This document shows positions 22,649-35,600 of a stretch of 64,000 nt of DNA, piece by piece; within the stretch, counting starts at the first letter, position 1, and every line of letters starts with the position of its first letter. This DNA comes from Symsagittifera roscoffensis (Eukaryota > Xenacoelomorpha > Acoela > Convolutidae), in NCBI RefSeq assembly GCF_963678635.1, contig NC_087068.1, forward strand, positions 53,778,213 through 53,842,212, in the 5' to 3' direction. Position numbers and translations under genes: made by a program. Below the pieces are notes generated by a model. That model ran no database searches and was not told the origin of the DNA. It saw nothing but the letters and a program-made list of their open reading frames with translations.

Positions 22649-25600
22649 GTTCGTTATCTTCGACTCATACTAACTGTCGTCCAAAATAACGGCCTTCTTT
22701 AAAAGGTTTCGGAGAAGATGTGAGCTGGATTCAAAGTTTAGAGTAAATCAGAATCAAATATCATTTTCCAGACAGCGCTGAGTAGTTTTAGTCTAAGCTA
22801 AATAGCGGGGTAGAGGATGCAAATGGAGTTTCTTCTGGGGGGGGGGGGGAGGGAATTGGGTGATCTAAATCATTTTTGAAAAATCTGAAGCTACTCAAAT
22901 TGTTCTTTTGAACTCTTCATTTCTGAAATTAACAAATGAACTCAACAAGAAGTGTTTAAATACCACTAGTATACTAAAGTTAGCTATATTGAAACTAAAA
23001 GAACAAAATTGAATGTGTTTTATTTAAAACTGACTTGTCTAAATAGATCATCAAGCGGCGCGAAACTTTTGGACTTTGGTTAAGAAGCAACTAACAGGTA
23101 CCTAATTAGTAACTAGAGGTCAAACTAAGAGAACAAAACACAAGATCACAACATTCCCTAATGCAGGAAAAGTTTATATCTGAGAATATGAAAAAGTAGC
23201 CAAATCACAAACATACTCCAGTCTTTTTTCACCCCACGGGACTCCAAACAAAAAGTATCTAAATTACAGTAAGACCATTCAATTACAAGAGAATATACAA
23301 GTGTAAATGGAGATGAGTATGGTATCACAATTTACAGATTACATACAATTCATTACAGATCGACACAGAGATAACAAACTTCAGAATTTTAAATGTACAA
23401 TTGGGGACATATAGATTATAAACCCACGAGATAAAGGTTGCAAATGAAAATGTTTAGTTTTTTTTAGAAAAGGAAATAAACACCGCTACTATGCCCGACG
23501 GGATCTGAAACAAAATATAGTTCCTAAATTGAAGCACATGGGGTTGAGGATAGGGCCAATGGTATACTACAAATAAATGATAAAATAGACTAATTTTAAG
23601 TTTGAAAAGTTTTATTCGATGGTATTTAAGTTCTTATGAAAAATGTTCGCCTCGATTCTAGTTTCCGTGTCAATTATGGAAGAAAAATTGATATTCTGGC
23701 CCTTGTCTTCGATCTCAGCTTCAAAGGTAGGGGATTCTAAGACCACTAGTTTCTGGTCCAATGATAATGCGGTTGAGTGAGAGCATTGCGTAGTTTCAGC
23801 GACCAAAGTTGGTTTCGATTGGAACTATACCATTGGTGCCAAAAAAGCTGAAGGCTACTCGGTTGTATTTACCGCTCAGTACCTGTGCGAGATAACGAAG
23901 GAAGTTAGCGACTCTTCTTCTGATTCCTCCGCAGTTTTCACCGCTGCCAATGGAGACACTTGTCCGATAAATCTTCTTTCTCCATAAAACTTGGGAGTCC
24001 CTGGGTTTCTTCATGGTCTTAAATTGCTGCAAGACGAGGTAGCCCTAGCTATTTCATCGGATTTACTGGGCAAACTCTTTACAGAAATTGAATTTTCACA
24101 AATCGTCTAAGATGTCCCAGTGTTCTAAATCTAAACACGACGCCGACTCTGAAGTAGCATAATAAAATCTTTTAGGGTTGGTTACATCCATTTTTAGCCT
24201 TTTCGAAGGAGTTGAACCCAATGCTCGTCCAGATGAGGATGTCCAGCTGTATTCGAAACCAGTCTCTTGTAAGGAGATTTATCTTTCTATTTCCTGCTAA
24301 CCCATCAGTATTAACTATGGTATTCGCTTTGCTGGTAAATTAATTTCAGCTATTGGATAATTTTTCTTGAAGGCTAGGTCTGATTTCCTGAAGATATGAC
24401 CACTATCGAGTTACAGTATGTTTAGTATCGGAATTAGCTTTCGCACCAAGTTTAAAATAGGTTTGGCCTTCTTTTCTACTATTGATTTTTTAAAAATAGT
24501 TACCTCCATGGGCGAGGGGTTTGACAAGGGGGCTTTAGGTGCAATTTACGTCGACTTTTCCGTCGGGTCGCTCTCGTAACCTTTGTTGTCAGGTTCAAAA
24601 TTTTCCGAACAGCCATCTTCTGTGTCGTCAATTCCCAAACCTAGACTCTTTTCTTTGACATAATCGACTTTTTTATCTAAACTGATCGAGGTTGAAAAAA
24701 AATTTTCCAGAAAATCTATCAAAGTGTTTTAAGAAGGTTGTACGTCCAATGGAGGGTTGCTTTGTTGAACAAAGGTTCCAGATGTTTTTATCAATCGCAG
24801 AAATTAGTGTTGGTTTGAGGTCGTTGAACAACTTGGGCGTTGAATTCGCTTTTACACTGTAAATTAGACGTTCTACGACTCCAGTGAATCTATGATCCTC
24901 GACTGTACATACAACTATGTTAAAGTTATTATTCTCGTAGAAAACTTACGATCGTTTGAAAGAAAACACGATCCATGGTCTATTCTAATTGTTTTCGAAA
25001 TTCCATCTGCCTTGCAGCAGTCAGTCAAAAATATGATTGTTGAGGACGTAGACGTACATTTTACTCTTCTCGTCGAGAGAAATTTAGAGAATCTATCGAT
25101 GCAAAATAATAAATATGTTTAATTGCCCCAGTTTTTATCCACTGGATCGGCAAAATCCCGGTTTATTTCTTCATTGGGCTTCTACAAGTCCGCTAGTTTC
25201 TGCGTATTACTCGATCCCAAAATTACTTTTAACTTCTTACCGGTTTTCATACATTGCGCGCAGTTTGTGCCGTGAAGGTAAACTTGCCGGTATAGGTGTT
25301 GGCCACCACATGATTTTTACCAATTCCTTCATGTCGAACTTTTGGATGTGTTTCGTGAAAGAAGGTCATGGACGGAGATTGGAGGGCAGCTGGGACAATC
25401 AATTTGTTGTCTTTAAAGAGGAGTTTTTCCTTCATGTGGATGTCCCGTTGGAAAGTCTTCAAGAATGCACCGAATTCATGCAGTTGTTTTTCGCCTTCTA
25501 ATGCTTTCTTGACTTCTGCCACTGTTTTTTTCTCGATGGTCATCAGAAATGATAACTTTTTTGGGCAATTATAATTTATTAATATCGTAGATCATGGTAA

Positions 25601-28600
25601 CTTTAACACTCCCTTGTATTTTATTAGTAGTTTTTCGGTGAATTTGTGACAGATTATTGTTTACGAACCTTACTACTATCTTTTTTGTCTAAAATTACTG
25701 GTAATTTTAGAGAATTTACTGATGCTTGAAAAACGAATAACTCGGATTTATCTTCTCTTCGCGGGTTACGTTTTATAAGGAATAATCTATTGATGGTATC
25801 AGAAAAGAGGAATAAGATTCGTCAGTTAAGAAAGTTTGATGAAAGTTCTATTTTTTTCGGAAACAGGAACATTTTTCCCACTTTACTGCCAAGTTTTTGC
25901 TCTCTAAGATATTCAAAGTTCTCCACAGGATGAATTTATGCTTTTCCAATGAACCTTTTGAAGCGATTAAGATACTGGCATGTCTCCCAAGCCATACATT
26001 ACCGTTAAAAACGATAGATTCCAGTAGTTTTGACAAGCACTGCGCCAAAATTACAATATTTGTTCCTGTTATTGCATAATTTTAACTGGCTGCAGGCATT
26101 TGTCAAGTCCAAGCTAATAAACAACACGTCACCTGATTCTTTTTTTGAGAGTTGAGTTGTAAAGCGACATCAACGATGAGTTCCTATATATTCGGAATCT
26201 GATTTTTATTTTTAAACGTCTGATCGCTTAACAATTTAGAGTCAAATGTTAATTTTATGTCATCATCTTTCTTTCTTTTAATCACTACCGAGTTTATAAA
26301 AACAATCTCCATCACATTTGTCTGATTTTACGTTGTGCCCTTCGTTCTCCATACTTTTCAGTTCAAACTTACGCTGTCTTATAAATGCAATGGGACTTTC
26401 CTACCCTTGGTTTGGGTTGGTTTAAAGGGTGTGTGAAAACGCGTGATCTTTCCATCCAATGGTTTTCTCCATACTCTTCTAAGAAATCTTTTGAATTGCT
26501 TGTGCAGGTTAAAATTTGTATTCAAGTGAACGTTTGACTTACAGGTATCCGGCTGGGAGACGTTGTTAGCTGCAAGGAGAGGTTGCCTCGGGCAAGTTGT
26601 TTTTACCCAAGATGTTTCTCTCATTCCGAGCGTGATCAAAAATTGGGTTATTGTTTGACATCCAGCCATTGGGTTGCATTCTAACTATGATCTTTCCGAT
26701 TATATTTACCGTGTTGTTGGCAAAGCCGCAGTATAATGCCGCAGTATAATGCCTGAGTTTCATGTCTAAGGGTAGAATTTTCAACTGTGGGTCTCTGAGT
26801 ATTAGCTCGTAGAGCACATTCTGGTTTGGCCAAATCCACAGAATCATCCATATTTACAATTGGGTCGTCGCGTATACCGATTTTTTCAAGTTTCTTCGTT
26901 TCTAAACGGTTGTCGTAGTAGATTGTTCTTAAGTTCACTACAGAATAGTCATCATGGTCACTAATTCCCTCTTCTGACCAAGCATTTGTGACCCCACAAA
27001 TTTTTTCTTCTTGACTTGATTGCGTTTCTATTGGAGAATATTGACAAATCTTTTTTTGCACAATTTCGTCTACAATATTTACAACTGGTTTTCTCGCCTT
27101 ACATTTACAAAGTCTTCCATAATGTCCTTCGTATTTACGTATATTACAAGTTATTTCCTTTGCCGGGCATACGTTTAAATGCTCTTCGGTAAAAAAGTTT
27201 CCACATTTCAGACACGAGTTTGGTTTTTCTCTGTTCAGGCTTCGTTCATTTATCTACAGAATTAAAAGTTTTAAACATCTTGCAGTTTTTGTTTTGGTTA
27301 GCCCTCGTCAAACTGCTTAATTAAAGACGATTATTATATCCCTTCTCGTCAAAAAAGTCCTGATTGAGTGCTTTCAATGAATTTAAAGTTTCTGACAGGA
27401 GTCTCCGTTGGAGGTTGCAGTTCATCTTGTTGAAGATGAATACATCTCTCATGTTGAAGATCTATCCACTCTTGTTCTGTGTTTATTCCTATTTCGCAAG
27501 TTGTACCTAATTCCGAGAGTGCTCCCCAAAATTGTTCATTGGACTTCCTGTCCTTTTGTTTTCGGCTCAAAATTTTTTTTTATCGTTCAAAAGTGATGTT
27601 CGCTGGTTCAACGAATTCTACAGGATTTTTGTTTTTCCTCCGCAATTCTTCTGTCCCCCCGTTTTCATAAACTTGCATTAGTTTTTTGTTTGTTCCTGCC
27701 CTCCCTGGTTTTCCTCTTTGAATCTTTTTCTGAATCTTGGGCGCCCTAAAAACTGATTTTTTTTGTCTCCGACTCCAATGCCTCTTTAAAATTGTCTATA
27801 TCTAAAATCGCTTGGTAATGATGGCCAAGCGGAACTGATCAATCCAAATTGGGCGGGCGGTTCTACAGTATAGCAGGGCCAAAAGACGGGAATTGCCCAC
27901 AGACTCGAATCAATTGACTCCGCCATAATAAAAACTGTTCAAACACCACTAGTGTACTAAAGCTAACTAAGCTAGAAATCAAAGAATAAAATTGAATGCG
28001 TTTGAATTAAACTCGACTTTTGAATCAGTAAGTTGCCCAAAGTCCAATGGACTTCGGTTAAGACACAACTAACAGGTATCTAGTTAGTAACTAGAGTTCA
28101 AATTAAGAGAGTAAAACACAAGATCGCAACAAAATTGAAACAATTATCGATTTAAGCCAAACGAGATTTTAATATTTTTCTACTAAAAATGTTTGATATA
28201 AAGAAAAAACTATTTTCGTCAATAAAAGACTCGGTGGGGGGTGTTCATTTTATTGTTCGCTCATCTCGATAGAAATTATGTATTCCTTGACCATCTCGAC
28301 TAAAAACAGGTATGTTTCGACTTTCTCGGCCAAAAAAATCTGCTAGAACCAAGATAGATAAGTTTTGACGATGTTTGTGGTATGCTTCGAGCTTGCGTCC
28401 GACCCAAAATCCTGTATTTTGTATTGAATATTGATTTTGTGCCTGACTTTGAAAGTCGAAACATAAAGCACTTCGATACAGGAAATACTATATTGAGTTT
28501 CAGCGACCCCAGCGCAAATCATCGACTAGAGTGTTCACCACTAGAGACGGGGGGTTGCTGATTGAGACTGCGGGGGGCCGGGGGAAGAACAGTCGAGGAG

Positions 28601-29659
28601 GATGGTCTCTCAATTTTAATCCCTCCTCCTCACAAAACCACGAGTCGGAATGGACCGCCACTGATCAGGTATGAAAAATTTTTCAACTTTCAAAAAATTG
28701 AGATGAATTTCAAATAAGTCATAAAATAATTAAAAAGAACTGACTTTTTTTGGACAAAGTGAAAACAATTCACGGAAACAATGAAATTGCTTTTTGTACC
28801 GCGCTTGAACTAGCTAAAAGAATTGTTTAATATTCAATACTCAATCAATGCGTTTTAATCTTTTGAGAAAAAGTAAGTGAAATGACATAGAACTTGTGTT
28901 GTGTCATCACGCATGAAAACTGATAGCTATCTGATGAAGCGAATACTAAAAAAAATTGATCAAGAAACAAGACTTTGAACAATTATAGAGGATTGATTTT
29001 TGAAGACCGATTTTCTGTAGTAATAAATGATTAAACAACCAAAATGGTGGAAAAAAATATTTTCAGATGGATGCGGCCAGGAAGCAAATGAGGGCAAGAG
29101 TGTTGCAGAAGACAGGGATGCCAGATGTAGATCTCGTGCACAAGGACTCCCCCCTCAGGGACAACCCCCTTATGCCCAAACGACCCTTCAAATCGTTGGT
29201 TCAAAATTTTGTCTCTGTTTGACGCTCTTTCTTGGCCTTCCTTTTTTGGATTTTCATCGAAACATGGTGAAATCTAATCTCGATCAGGTTTTTGAAGCTA
29301 CAAACTGTGGTAGTTGTTCGACTTTTTAACAAATAATTATAAGTTTTGGGTTTTTTTTTGTATTTTAGGGCCCTTGATTGAACCTTAAATATAAGGCCCT
29401 TGAAAAATAAAATTTGGGCTTTTTTGTATTCTTAAGGCCCTTGATTGAACCAGGAGGTTAAAATCCTCTCCCTGATTCGTCTAAGTAAAATCTTCTACTT
29501 TTTTATATTTATGTTAAAACTGTTCAGCGCTCAAGGAAAATTACTCTATTCTGATTGGCTGAAAACTCTGAAACCGAAGGAGTTACCGAGTGAGGATGTT
29601 AACTTCATCCGGCTGTTTTATGAGCTAGGCATTTTGAAAACCCGTTTCTGGAAATAGTA
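22517..29659 (+). CDS. Gene 2 (tentative): unrecognised basic protein, four exons proposed
   Basis: Proposed exons are 22517-22648, 28504-28668, 29067-29198 and 29528-29659. The first joins the second in phase 0 and the second joins the third in phase 0. The last junction does not fit: the terminal frame needs one leading base. A further small exon or another donor is therefore likely, and a candidate piece lies near 29452-29482. The protein would be rich in Arg, Lys, Ser and Asn, with no domain I recognise. The first intron contains a whole Gypsy element. A polyadenylation signal follows at 29703. Exon 2 is the most secure; the rest is inference from splice signals and phase. Confidence 0.4.
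22954..23153 (-). repeat. Gypsy-2 3' LTR
   Basis: Matches 27936-28131 with many substitutions; bounded by TGTT and AACA. Confidence 0.8.
23600..25543 (-). pseudogene. Gypsy-2 integrase remnant
   Basis: The frame at 25247-25543 encodes a Lys-Leu-Ile-Val-Pro-Ala-Ala-Leu-Gln segment and His-Glu-Thr-His-Pro, typical of the N-terminal zinc region of Ty3 integrase. The core and C-terminal region continue to about 23600 in broken pieces, including the frame at 23612-23806. Confidence 0.6.
25848..26670 (-). pseudogene. Gypsy-2 protease-RT remnant
   Basis: The frame at 25848-26048 holds Ile-Leu-Ile-Ala-Ser-Lys-Gly followed by a Leu-Ala-Val-Lys-Trp-Glu-Lys-Cys segment, which normally lies just after the YxDD motif of Ty3 RT. 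The frame at 26379-26669 ends in Lys-Gly-Arg-Lys-Val-Pro-Leu, the lead into the RT domain. Stops and shifts lie between. Confidence 0.65.
27000..27860 (-). pseudogene. Gypsy-2 Gag remnant with paired zinc knuckles
   Basis: Frame 27349-27570 has the Glu-Gln-Phe-Trp-Gly-Ala-Leu segment of a Ty3 Gag. Near 27100-27230 the minus strand encodes Cys-x2-Cys-Gly, His and Cys, followed by a second Cys/His set, matching the double knuckle of the other Gypsy element here. Confidence 0.65.
27936..28131 (-). repeat. Gypsy-2 5' LTR
   Basis: Partner of 22954-23153. On the minus strand a TGGCGGAGTC motif, likely the old primer-binding site, lies about ten bases after it. Confidence 0.8.
28504..28668 (+). CDS. 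Gene 2, exon of 55 codons
   Basis: The acceptor GTTTCAG ends at 28503 and the donor is CAG|GTATGA. One frame is open from end to end, with Arg/Gly-rich then Ser/Asn-rich sequence, more GC-rich than its surroundings. Confidence 0.6.
29067..29198 (+). CDS. Gene 2, exon of 44 codons
   Basis: The acceptor ATTTTCAG ends at 29066. The frame is Arg/Lys/Pro-rich and protein-like. The donor at 29199 (GTTCAA) is weak; the frame itself continues to TGA at 29220. Confidence 0.5.
29528..29659 (+). CDS. Gene 2, putative terminal exon
   Basis: The acceptor TGTTCAG ends at 29527. The frame starting at the second base is open and rich in Leu, Lys and aromatic residues, ending in Phe-Trp-Lys and TAG. Its phase does not match the previous exon. 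Confidence 0.45.
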
Positions 29660-29702
29660 ACAGGTTGCTGTTACATAGATTCAGTTGACTATTTTGAAAC
29701 TC

Positions 29703-29708
29703 AATAAA
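29703..29708 (+). terminator. Polyadenylation signal of gene 2
   Basis: AATAAA 44 bases after the putative stop. Confidence 0.5.
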
Positions 29709-29801
29709 AGTTTGCCCTTTGGATGGTATATTCTGATGAGGTTATTGTACACTGATTGTATCCGGTAGTTAACAACAACACTGAACCGTTTTTAACAGCG
29801 T

Positions 29802-30663
29802 CCCGGGTTGACCTCTATAGACCAAAAATGCTATTCATACAATTTCATACATTTTGTTTGAATGGTTTTGTCGAATTTTCGACAAACTTTTCTCTTGTTT
29901 TGGCATAAAGTTTCCTGTATCGTACTAAATAAAAAAAGAAAAACTTTTTGTCAAAAAAATGCGAATCATACAATTTCCATATATGGAAAATGTATGACTA
30001 GCATTTTTTGATGGCGACGACAAAAATTTTTCGACAAAAGTATTTTTGAAACTGCCTCCAAATTTTTTTTGTGTTTTTTTTTAACCGCAAATTGATTTTC
30101 GTACTCAAACAAACGTTTTTTGAAAAAAAAATTGCATGAAAAATTTAACTTTTTATGTGTATAACGTATTCCTGTATATAATAAAATTGGATTTTTTTTC
30201 CTTTTCTCTCCATAACTTTTTTCAAAAACGCTTAAAACTTCTCTTTCTTTTGTATGACATGTTTTTGTATGCCTTGATCAATGTCTGGTAATTTAAAAAA
30301 TCAAATTTTAGACAAAACTATCTTTCAGGCTGTTTTCTCTGATATTTCAGGCTGTTTTCTCTGAAACTCTGACATTTCAGGCTGTTTTCAATTCATTTGC
30401 AATGCGAGACGGCCAAACCTTTGGTTACTTCGTTTGGGTAACCAAACTGTATGTCAGTTGTGTTCGGTTACGAACGCAACCAAAAAAATTTTCAGAAATT
30501 AAAATGTAAAAAATCAATATTTTTGGTTTATGGAAAAATGCTAGTCATACTTTTTCCATATATGAAAAAACACTAGTCATAGACTTTTCATGCAATTTTT
30601 TTTACTTATTAGCATTTTTCCATATATGAAAATTGTATGACTAGCATTTTTGGTCAACCCGGG
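29802..30663. mobile_element. Foldback/inverted-repeat element, CCCGGGTTGACC family
   Basis: The left end CCCGGGTTGACC (29802) and right end GGTCAACCCGGG (30652-30663) are perfect inverted copies. Inside each end follow AAAAATGCTA and its complement TAGCATTTTT, and copies of GTATGACTAGCAT alternate in both orientations. No open frame supports a transposase. A related element lies at 18378-19252. Confidence 0.65.
30322..30390. repeat. Three short repeats TTTCAGGCTGTTTTC
   Basis: TTTCAGGCTGTTTTC at about 30323, 30345 and 30375, inside the foldback element. Confidence 0.55.
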
Positions 30664-32572
30664 GTAAGAGTTAAACCCATGTATTTTACTTCCAATTTTC
30701 AAAGAAAACGACGGAGTATTTATGCTCGCGGTGTTTGTGTTTCTCAAGACAAATTTTCTACTTGTAGTTTGTCATTTTGGACGTATTAAGAAATATAAGT
30801 TGGAAATTATTGCTGAACCGAGCTCAAAGTTAAAAGGAAATTTCAGTTGAGATCAGCTTTGGCAAAAATAAGTGGGTTCCAAAATGCCATTTTAAGATAA
30901 CTAACGCGCGATATACCTCCTGCTATTAATCCGAATCAAAACTGGTTCCAACATACTGCTCGCTAATTGGTTTGTCTATTACGTTGAAGTGCGATAAAAA
31001 TGTCTTCTATAAATTTTATATAGCGTAAATTTTTTCTTCAGCAAAAATATTGATTTTTTCTTTTTTTTTGTGGAAAACTTTTCAATTTTTTGAACACTAC
31101 ACCAAATAAATTAAAAGTCGCCTTGATATCAGCAGCATTGTTTGCTCTACTTATGATTTTTGAAAAGAGTGAATTACAAGAATTATTTGAGCAGTTCGTA
31201 TATTGATCAAATACCGCTTGATTCAAATGTTTCACAGCAGACAAAGTTTTTGAGAACTCTACGGAACGTGGCCAGCAGCATGCAGCATCGGAAATTCTAC
31301 TTTGAATCTCTATGTAATTATAAGTTTTTATGAGAACGTATCTCTGTTACTGACTCTTAATGAGTTTGCTGTGAAAAACATATGAGAAATAGTTGGACAA
31401 AATTTTTTGTTTGTTCGTGATGCAGTTTCTTCTATATTTTGTAGTTGCTCGTAATTGTTTCGGTGATTTGTCGTAATTGTTTCGGCTCAAATAAAACAAA
31501 GTTTGTTTGCTTATATGCTGGCTGTGAAACAAAAAAAAACTTTCTCTTCAGTCATGATTGGAAGTTGTTTTTTCGAACAAGCTTCAGTTATTGATGATGT
31601 GCTCTGAGTCTTTTTAGCTCTAACTGCTCAAAAAGTTAGTTTGAGAGCGTATGATTTTTTTCCCGGAAACTATTCTTGAAAATTGAATGAAAATTGGTCT
31701 GAATTAGAAGTTTAACTATTTTTATAATGTTGAAATTTTACTTTTATTTTCATTAAAAAAAACTTTATTATTTGTGGCTGAAGCGAAAGTTTTCGTTGTT
31801 TTTTTTTCGGATGTTTTCAGCAATTTCTAACACTAGTGCAATTTGTTAGAGGACTTTGTTTGATTACGTGGCGATCCATACAATTGCAAACAATACAAGT
31901 TCGTCGCCGAATAATTTTACATTCAAATTGTATATGCTATGAAAGTTTTTTGCTTTTGGATTTTTGAAATATAAAAGAGCAGATAAAAAAACAAGAATGC
32001 TTTGTTATCGAAAGTAGGCTCCGAATGTTTCGATTGCCCCATAGCTAGTCCTAGTCTTCCATAGGGAACTATTATTACGAATTAGCCCAAAACCCTCATA
32101 CTTTCAGGGCGTTGACATGTTGACATCTCCATTCTTTTATTAGAGCTCGATTTTTAAAAATTGCTTTCAATTGCTGGAATTGATCTGAAAAAATACCCCA
32201 ACAAGCATTTATATCGTTACTGTCTTCGAAAATATATCATTACTGTCGTTGAATATAGGAGCAATTACCACTGTTGGAAAAAAAATTAAAATATTATTTT
32301 AAACAACATTTGTAGAAATAATCGGCCATGGGAAACGAGTTTTATCAAAACTCATCAAGTGTTCTAGATCTTCTTAACATGTTTTGAAATTCTTTAACTA
32401 ATTGAATCGCGACATAAAAGTTTGTGAAGACTTTTTTGGTGATGCAAATTTTGAAAAGTTCTTATAAATCAACCCTTTTTTTAATGAAATGCGTACAGAT
32501 AATTGAAAATGAAAAATATAAGAAAAGCTCATTGAGTGTGCTTTTGTTACAATATTTTAATCTCAATTATAG
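30664..32572. other. AT-rich region between gene 2 and the first visible exon of gene 3
   Basis: No protein-like frame or RNA gene recognised. It may contain undetected 5' exons of gene 3 or only intergenic sequence. Confidence 0.35.
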
Positions 32573-32625
32573 AGTCCAAAAAAAGCTCTCGGCTCCTACC
32601 GGTGGCCCGTTGACTCCGCAATGAG
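32573..32625 (+). CDS. Gene 3, first visible exon
   Basis: The acceptor TCAATTATAG ends at 32572 and the donor is GAG|GTAACC. Only one frame is open and joins the next exon in phase 2. Confidence 0.4.
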
Positions 32626-35600
32626 GTAACCGAATTTTTTTCAGACTTTGAATAGCTTCTCTGTGAACTCCAAGCACAACTTTCATCAGCTCGACCAGAT
32701 TTTAAGCCGAAAAAGTCAGACATAAAATCTTGAGTCTGACATAAAATCGCTATTTGTTTCAAACAACAAAACAATACTAAAATCTCGATTTCAGCATTTT
32801 TCTAGCTCAATATGTCTCGCAGTTTTTACAACTGCATAATTTATACATAATGTGGCTTATGATTTGCGATTTACTACATGTAAAATTGTATCTTTTTGAA
32901 TTTGATGCTACTTTTGCTGCATCGAATTGGCAGTTTCTTAGCATTGTTAGCTGCGTTATTAGTGGCTAGTTTTCTGGGATTGTAAGCATCCGTGGCTGAA
33001 TGGTTAGTGCGTCAGACTCAAACTTGCAGACTTTTGCTAATTTGAGTTTTTGCTAAGCCTCGAGTTTTTGCAAATTCGAGGCTTTTTCTACTTTTTCTTA
33101 TGTGATTTGATTGAGCTGTTTTTAATCGTGTTCTAGCAAGTGTTCGCAAAGCGCAGCTTCGCCTCTCTGTTAAAACTTAGAGTTACACTCAGAGATACAA
33201 CAGAGTTGAAAGATAAATTGATTTATCAATGGTCTGAACTATAAAACAATAACTAACAAATGAGCAATTGTGGTCCAAAAGCTACATCGCTTTTGACAGG
33301 TATTTGTTTAAGACATCACTGCAGTTACATCAACTTGTTGGTTGTTGTGTGTGGTAGCATAGCAGTACTGCAAGATAACAAGACAGCTCGTAATTAAGGC
33401 TAAGCCCTGAATGTTCCGACTGTCCCTTAATTCATATCAAATAGTTTTTAGGAAAAAAGTATTGAAAAGCTGTAAATTTTGGCCAACATCAGTGTAAAGT
33501 TTCGAGTCGTACGAAAATAATACGAACAATTAGCTAGCTCCAATTCAATTTGGAACGAGTTTGTAGTGAGGGATAATTCGCCACGCATAAAAAATTCGCG
33601 TTACGCTCCCAGCATTATGAATAAATTCTTCAAAGAGAGCATAATTTAGTCCAAAACATGGCCATTTTGGCAATTTTCAAACCCCCAGAATATAACAAAA
33701 AGTAATCGGAGGTGAAATATCTTTTTACATTTGAACTCAGGGAGTCAATATCTTCAATGGGGTATAAAAAAATTTCTGTTGAAAACTATTATTTCGATCG
33801 GTGAAAATTGATTGAATAAAAAAACCACACCGAGCATAAATATTCCATTTTCTTCGAAAGTCGGAACAATAATACAAATTAAGGACACTTCACAAGGCCA
33901 GGAAAGTTTTGACACATAATATTAGTCGCAAAACCGCACTGGTAGCGCAGTGCCAACACTTGTCGCTAAATTTGCGACAGATTCTCTTAATGACAAAATT
34001 CTTAACATAAAAAGCAAAGCTCAACATATAGGTCTGGTCGCGCCATCTCCGCCCTGTTTGCATAAGACTGAAAAATCAAAATTTAAGAGAGAAATTCTGG
34101 AAATTCCAGTTTCTGGTCGCGAAATCTGGAGCTGCCAAACTTGGTTTGGAAAGCTTGGACATAAAACGCGGATCTCAAACCTGAGAGTCACCCTTCAATA
34201 AAACCATTGATGAAGGTATAATTATTTGATCCAAGAAAAATGAAATTTCGTTGGTTTTTTTTTTTACAGACGTGTGGACCACAACTCGATTGTGATATCG
34301 ACCAAATCGAGCAGCAGTGCCTACAAGTCCACACCCACCAGCGAATCCCCCTCCCGCAAGAAGTCCAGCACGTCATCTTCTGCATTCATACCCCAATTAG
34401 ACAAAGTGTCGACCAGTGGTGTACTTGGTGAGGCCATATAAGAACTCTTTAACTAACCCATCCCCCCGCCCCCCCACTAGCTAGGCACGGGGGGGGGGGG
34501 GGGGGGGGTAAAGTTAACGAGGTCCGCCATTTAACCAAAAGGGAACGGACCAACATAAGAACTGTTCAGCTCATAATGAAAAACTGCTTTTGCGACACTA
34601 GTTAAATGGACTTTTTGGTTTTTTTTTCGTGGCGTATACAGCTGCAAAATGAATGGATTATAATTTAATATTTATTAATAAAAATGAGAACTTTGCCGTA
34701 TTTTAAGGCAACCGTAACACGTAAGCTCTGTTTAAAAAGTTGGCTGTTATATGGAATTTAGTCATTCGTTTTTTTTTTCAGTTAATTTTGCATGTTTCAA
34801 CTTCCGCACTTTGGCAATTCTCTATAGTACAATGTAAAACAATGCAGGTGGCCTTGCAACTTTGGTAGACAATCAATGCGATAACCAGTATTTGAAATTT
34901 CGTAGTGTTTTAAGAGTGCAAATCTTGCTATTGTCCAATTGATACTCAGAGATTCTGCCTAACAACGTTTTTTGGCACAATTTTTTAAAAATTTTGCTTG
35001 TTACGCAGAAAATTTGTTTTGGTCTAAACGAGGTCTTTTATTTAGTGGTTAGTAACAACTCAGAAAATCAATTTGGTCAACCTAAAAGAAAAAAGTCGAA
35101 GAAATTTACGAAATTTTTGTAGAAAATCCTAGATCTGCCCTTGTCTGAGTGTGAAACAAATAGCATCTTTTTTCGCCAATGAGCGTTTGATTGAAACAAT
35201 TGGTCTATCTTAACTATTATTTACATTTTCGACATTAAATACAGATGAGAATGAGACTCGATCGACCATCTCCGGGGGAGGGGTACGGGGAGGGGTCAAA
35301 GGTGGGGACGGGGATGTTGGCAAGAAGAAAGTCAGACCCCCGAAGAAAACTTCAACCTCCTCCGCTCCTGTTTTCGAGACTGATAAAAGAGTAGATGTCA
35401 AACAGCAAGGTAACAAAGAAAGAAAGCTTATTGTTGGCGTACAGTTCAAATAACATGTTTTTTTTGTCGCTTTGAAGGCTTAATTTAGTTACTTCAACTT
35501 GAACTTGTTGCAATTATGGATGAATCGCATGATAGTAAATACACCAGCCGAAGTATGAGCCAACCTAAAAATGCGCCGATTAAAAAAGCCAGTCGAAAAG

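Larger units (their letters stand above)
22954..28131 (-). mobile_element. Decayed Gypsy (Ty3-like) retrotransposon, minus strand
   Basis: Related LTRs of about 200 bp lie at 22954-23153 and 27936-28131, each starting TGTT and ending AACA. Between them, on the minus strand, are Gag, protease, RT, RNase H and integrase remnants in the usual Ty3 order. All frames are broken. The flanks (GAAG and AAAT) do not form a target duplication. The two-knuckle Gag is similar in layout to that of the element at 36037-43182, so the two belong to related lineages. Confidence 0.85.

Noticed and set aside
22954-28131. Target-site duplication for the older Gypsy element
   Set aside because: The flanking bases GAAG and AAAT do not match; none is claimed.
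33950-34201. 83-codon frame before a gene 3 exon
   Set aside because: Starts at a non-ATG codon, has no splice signals that fit, and begins in tRNA/SINE-like sequence (GGTAGCGCAGTG).
34240-34431. Frame 0 through the Ser/Lys-rich exon of gene 3
   Set aside because: Open by chance; its phase does not match the neighbouring exons, while the +1 frame matches both sides.
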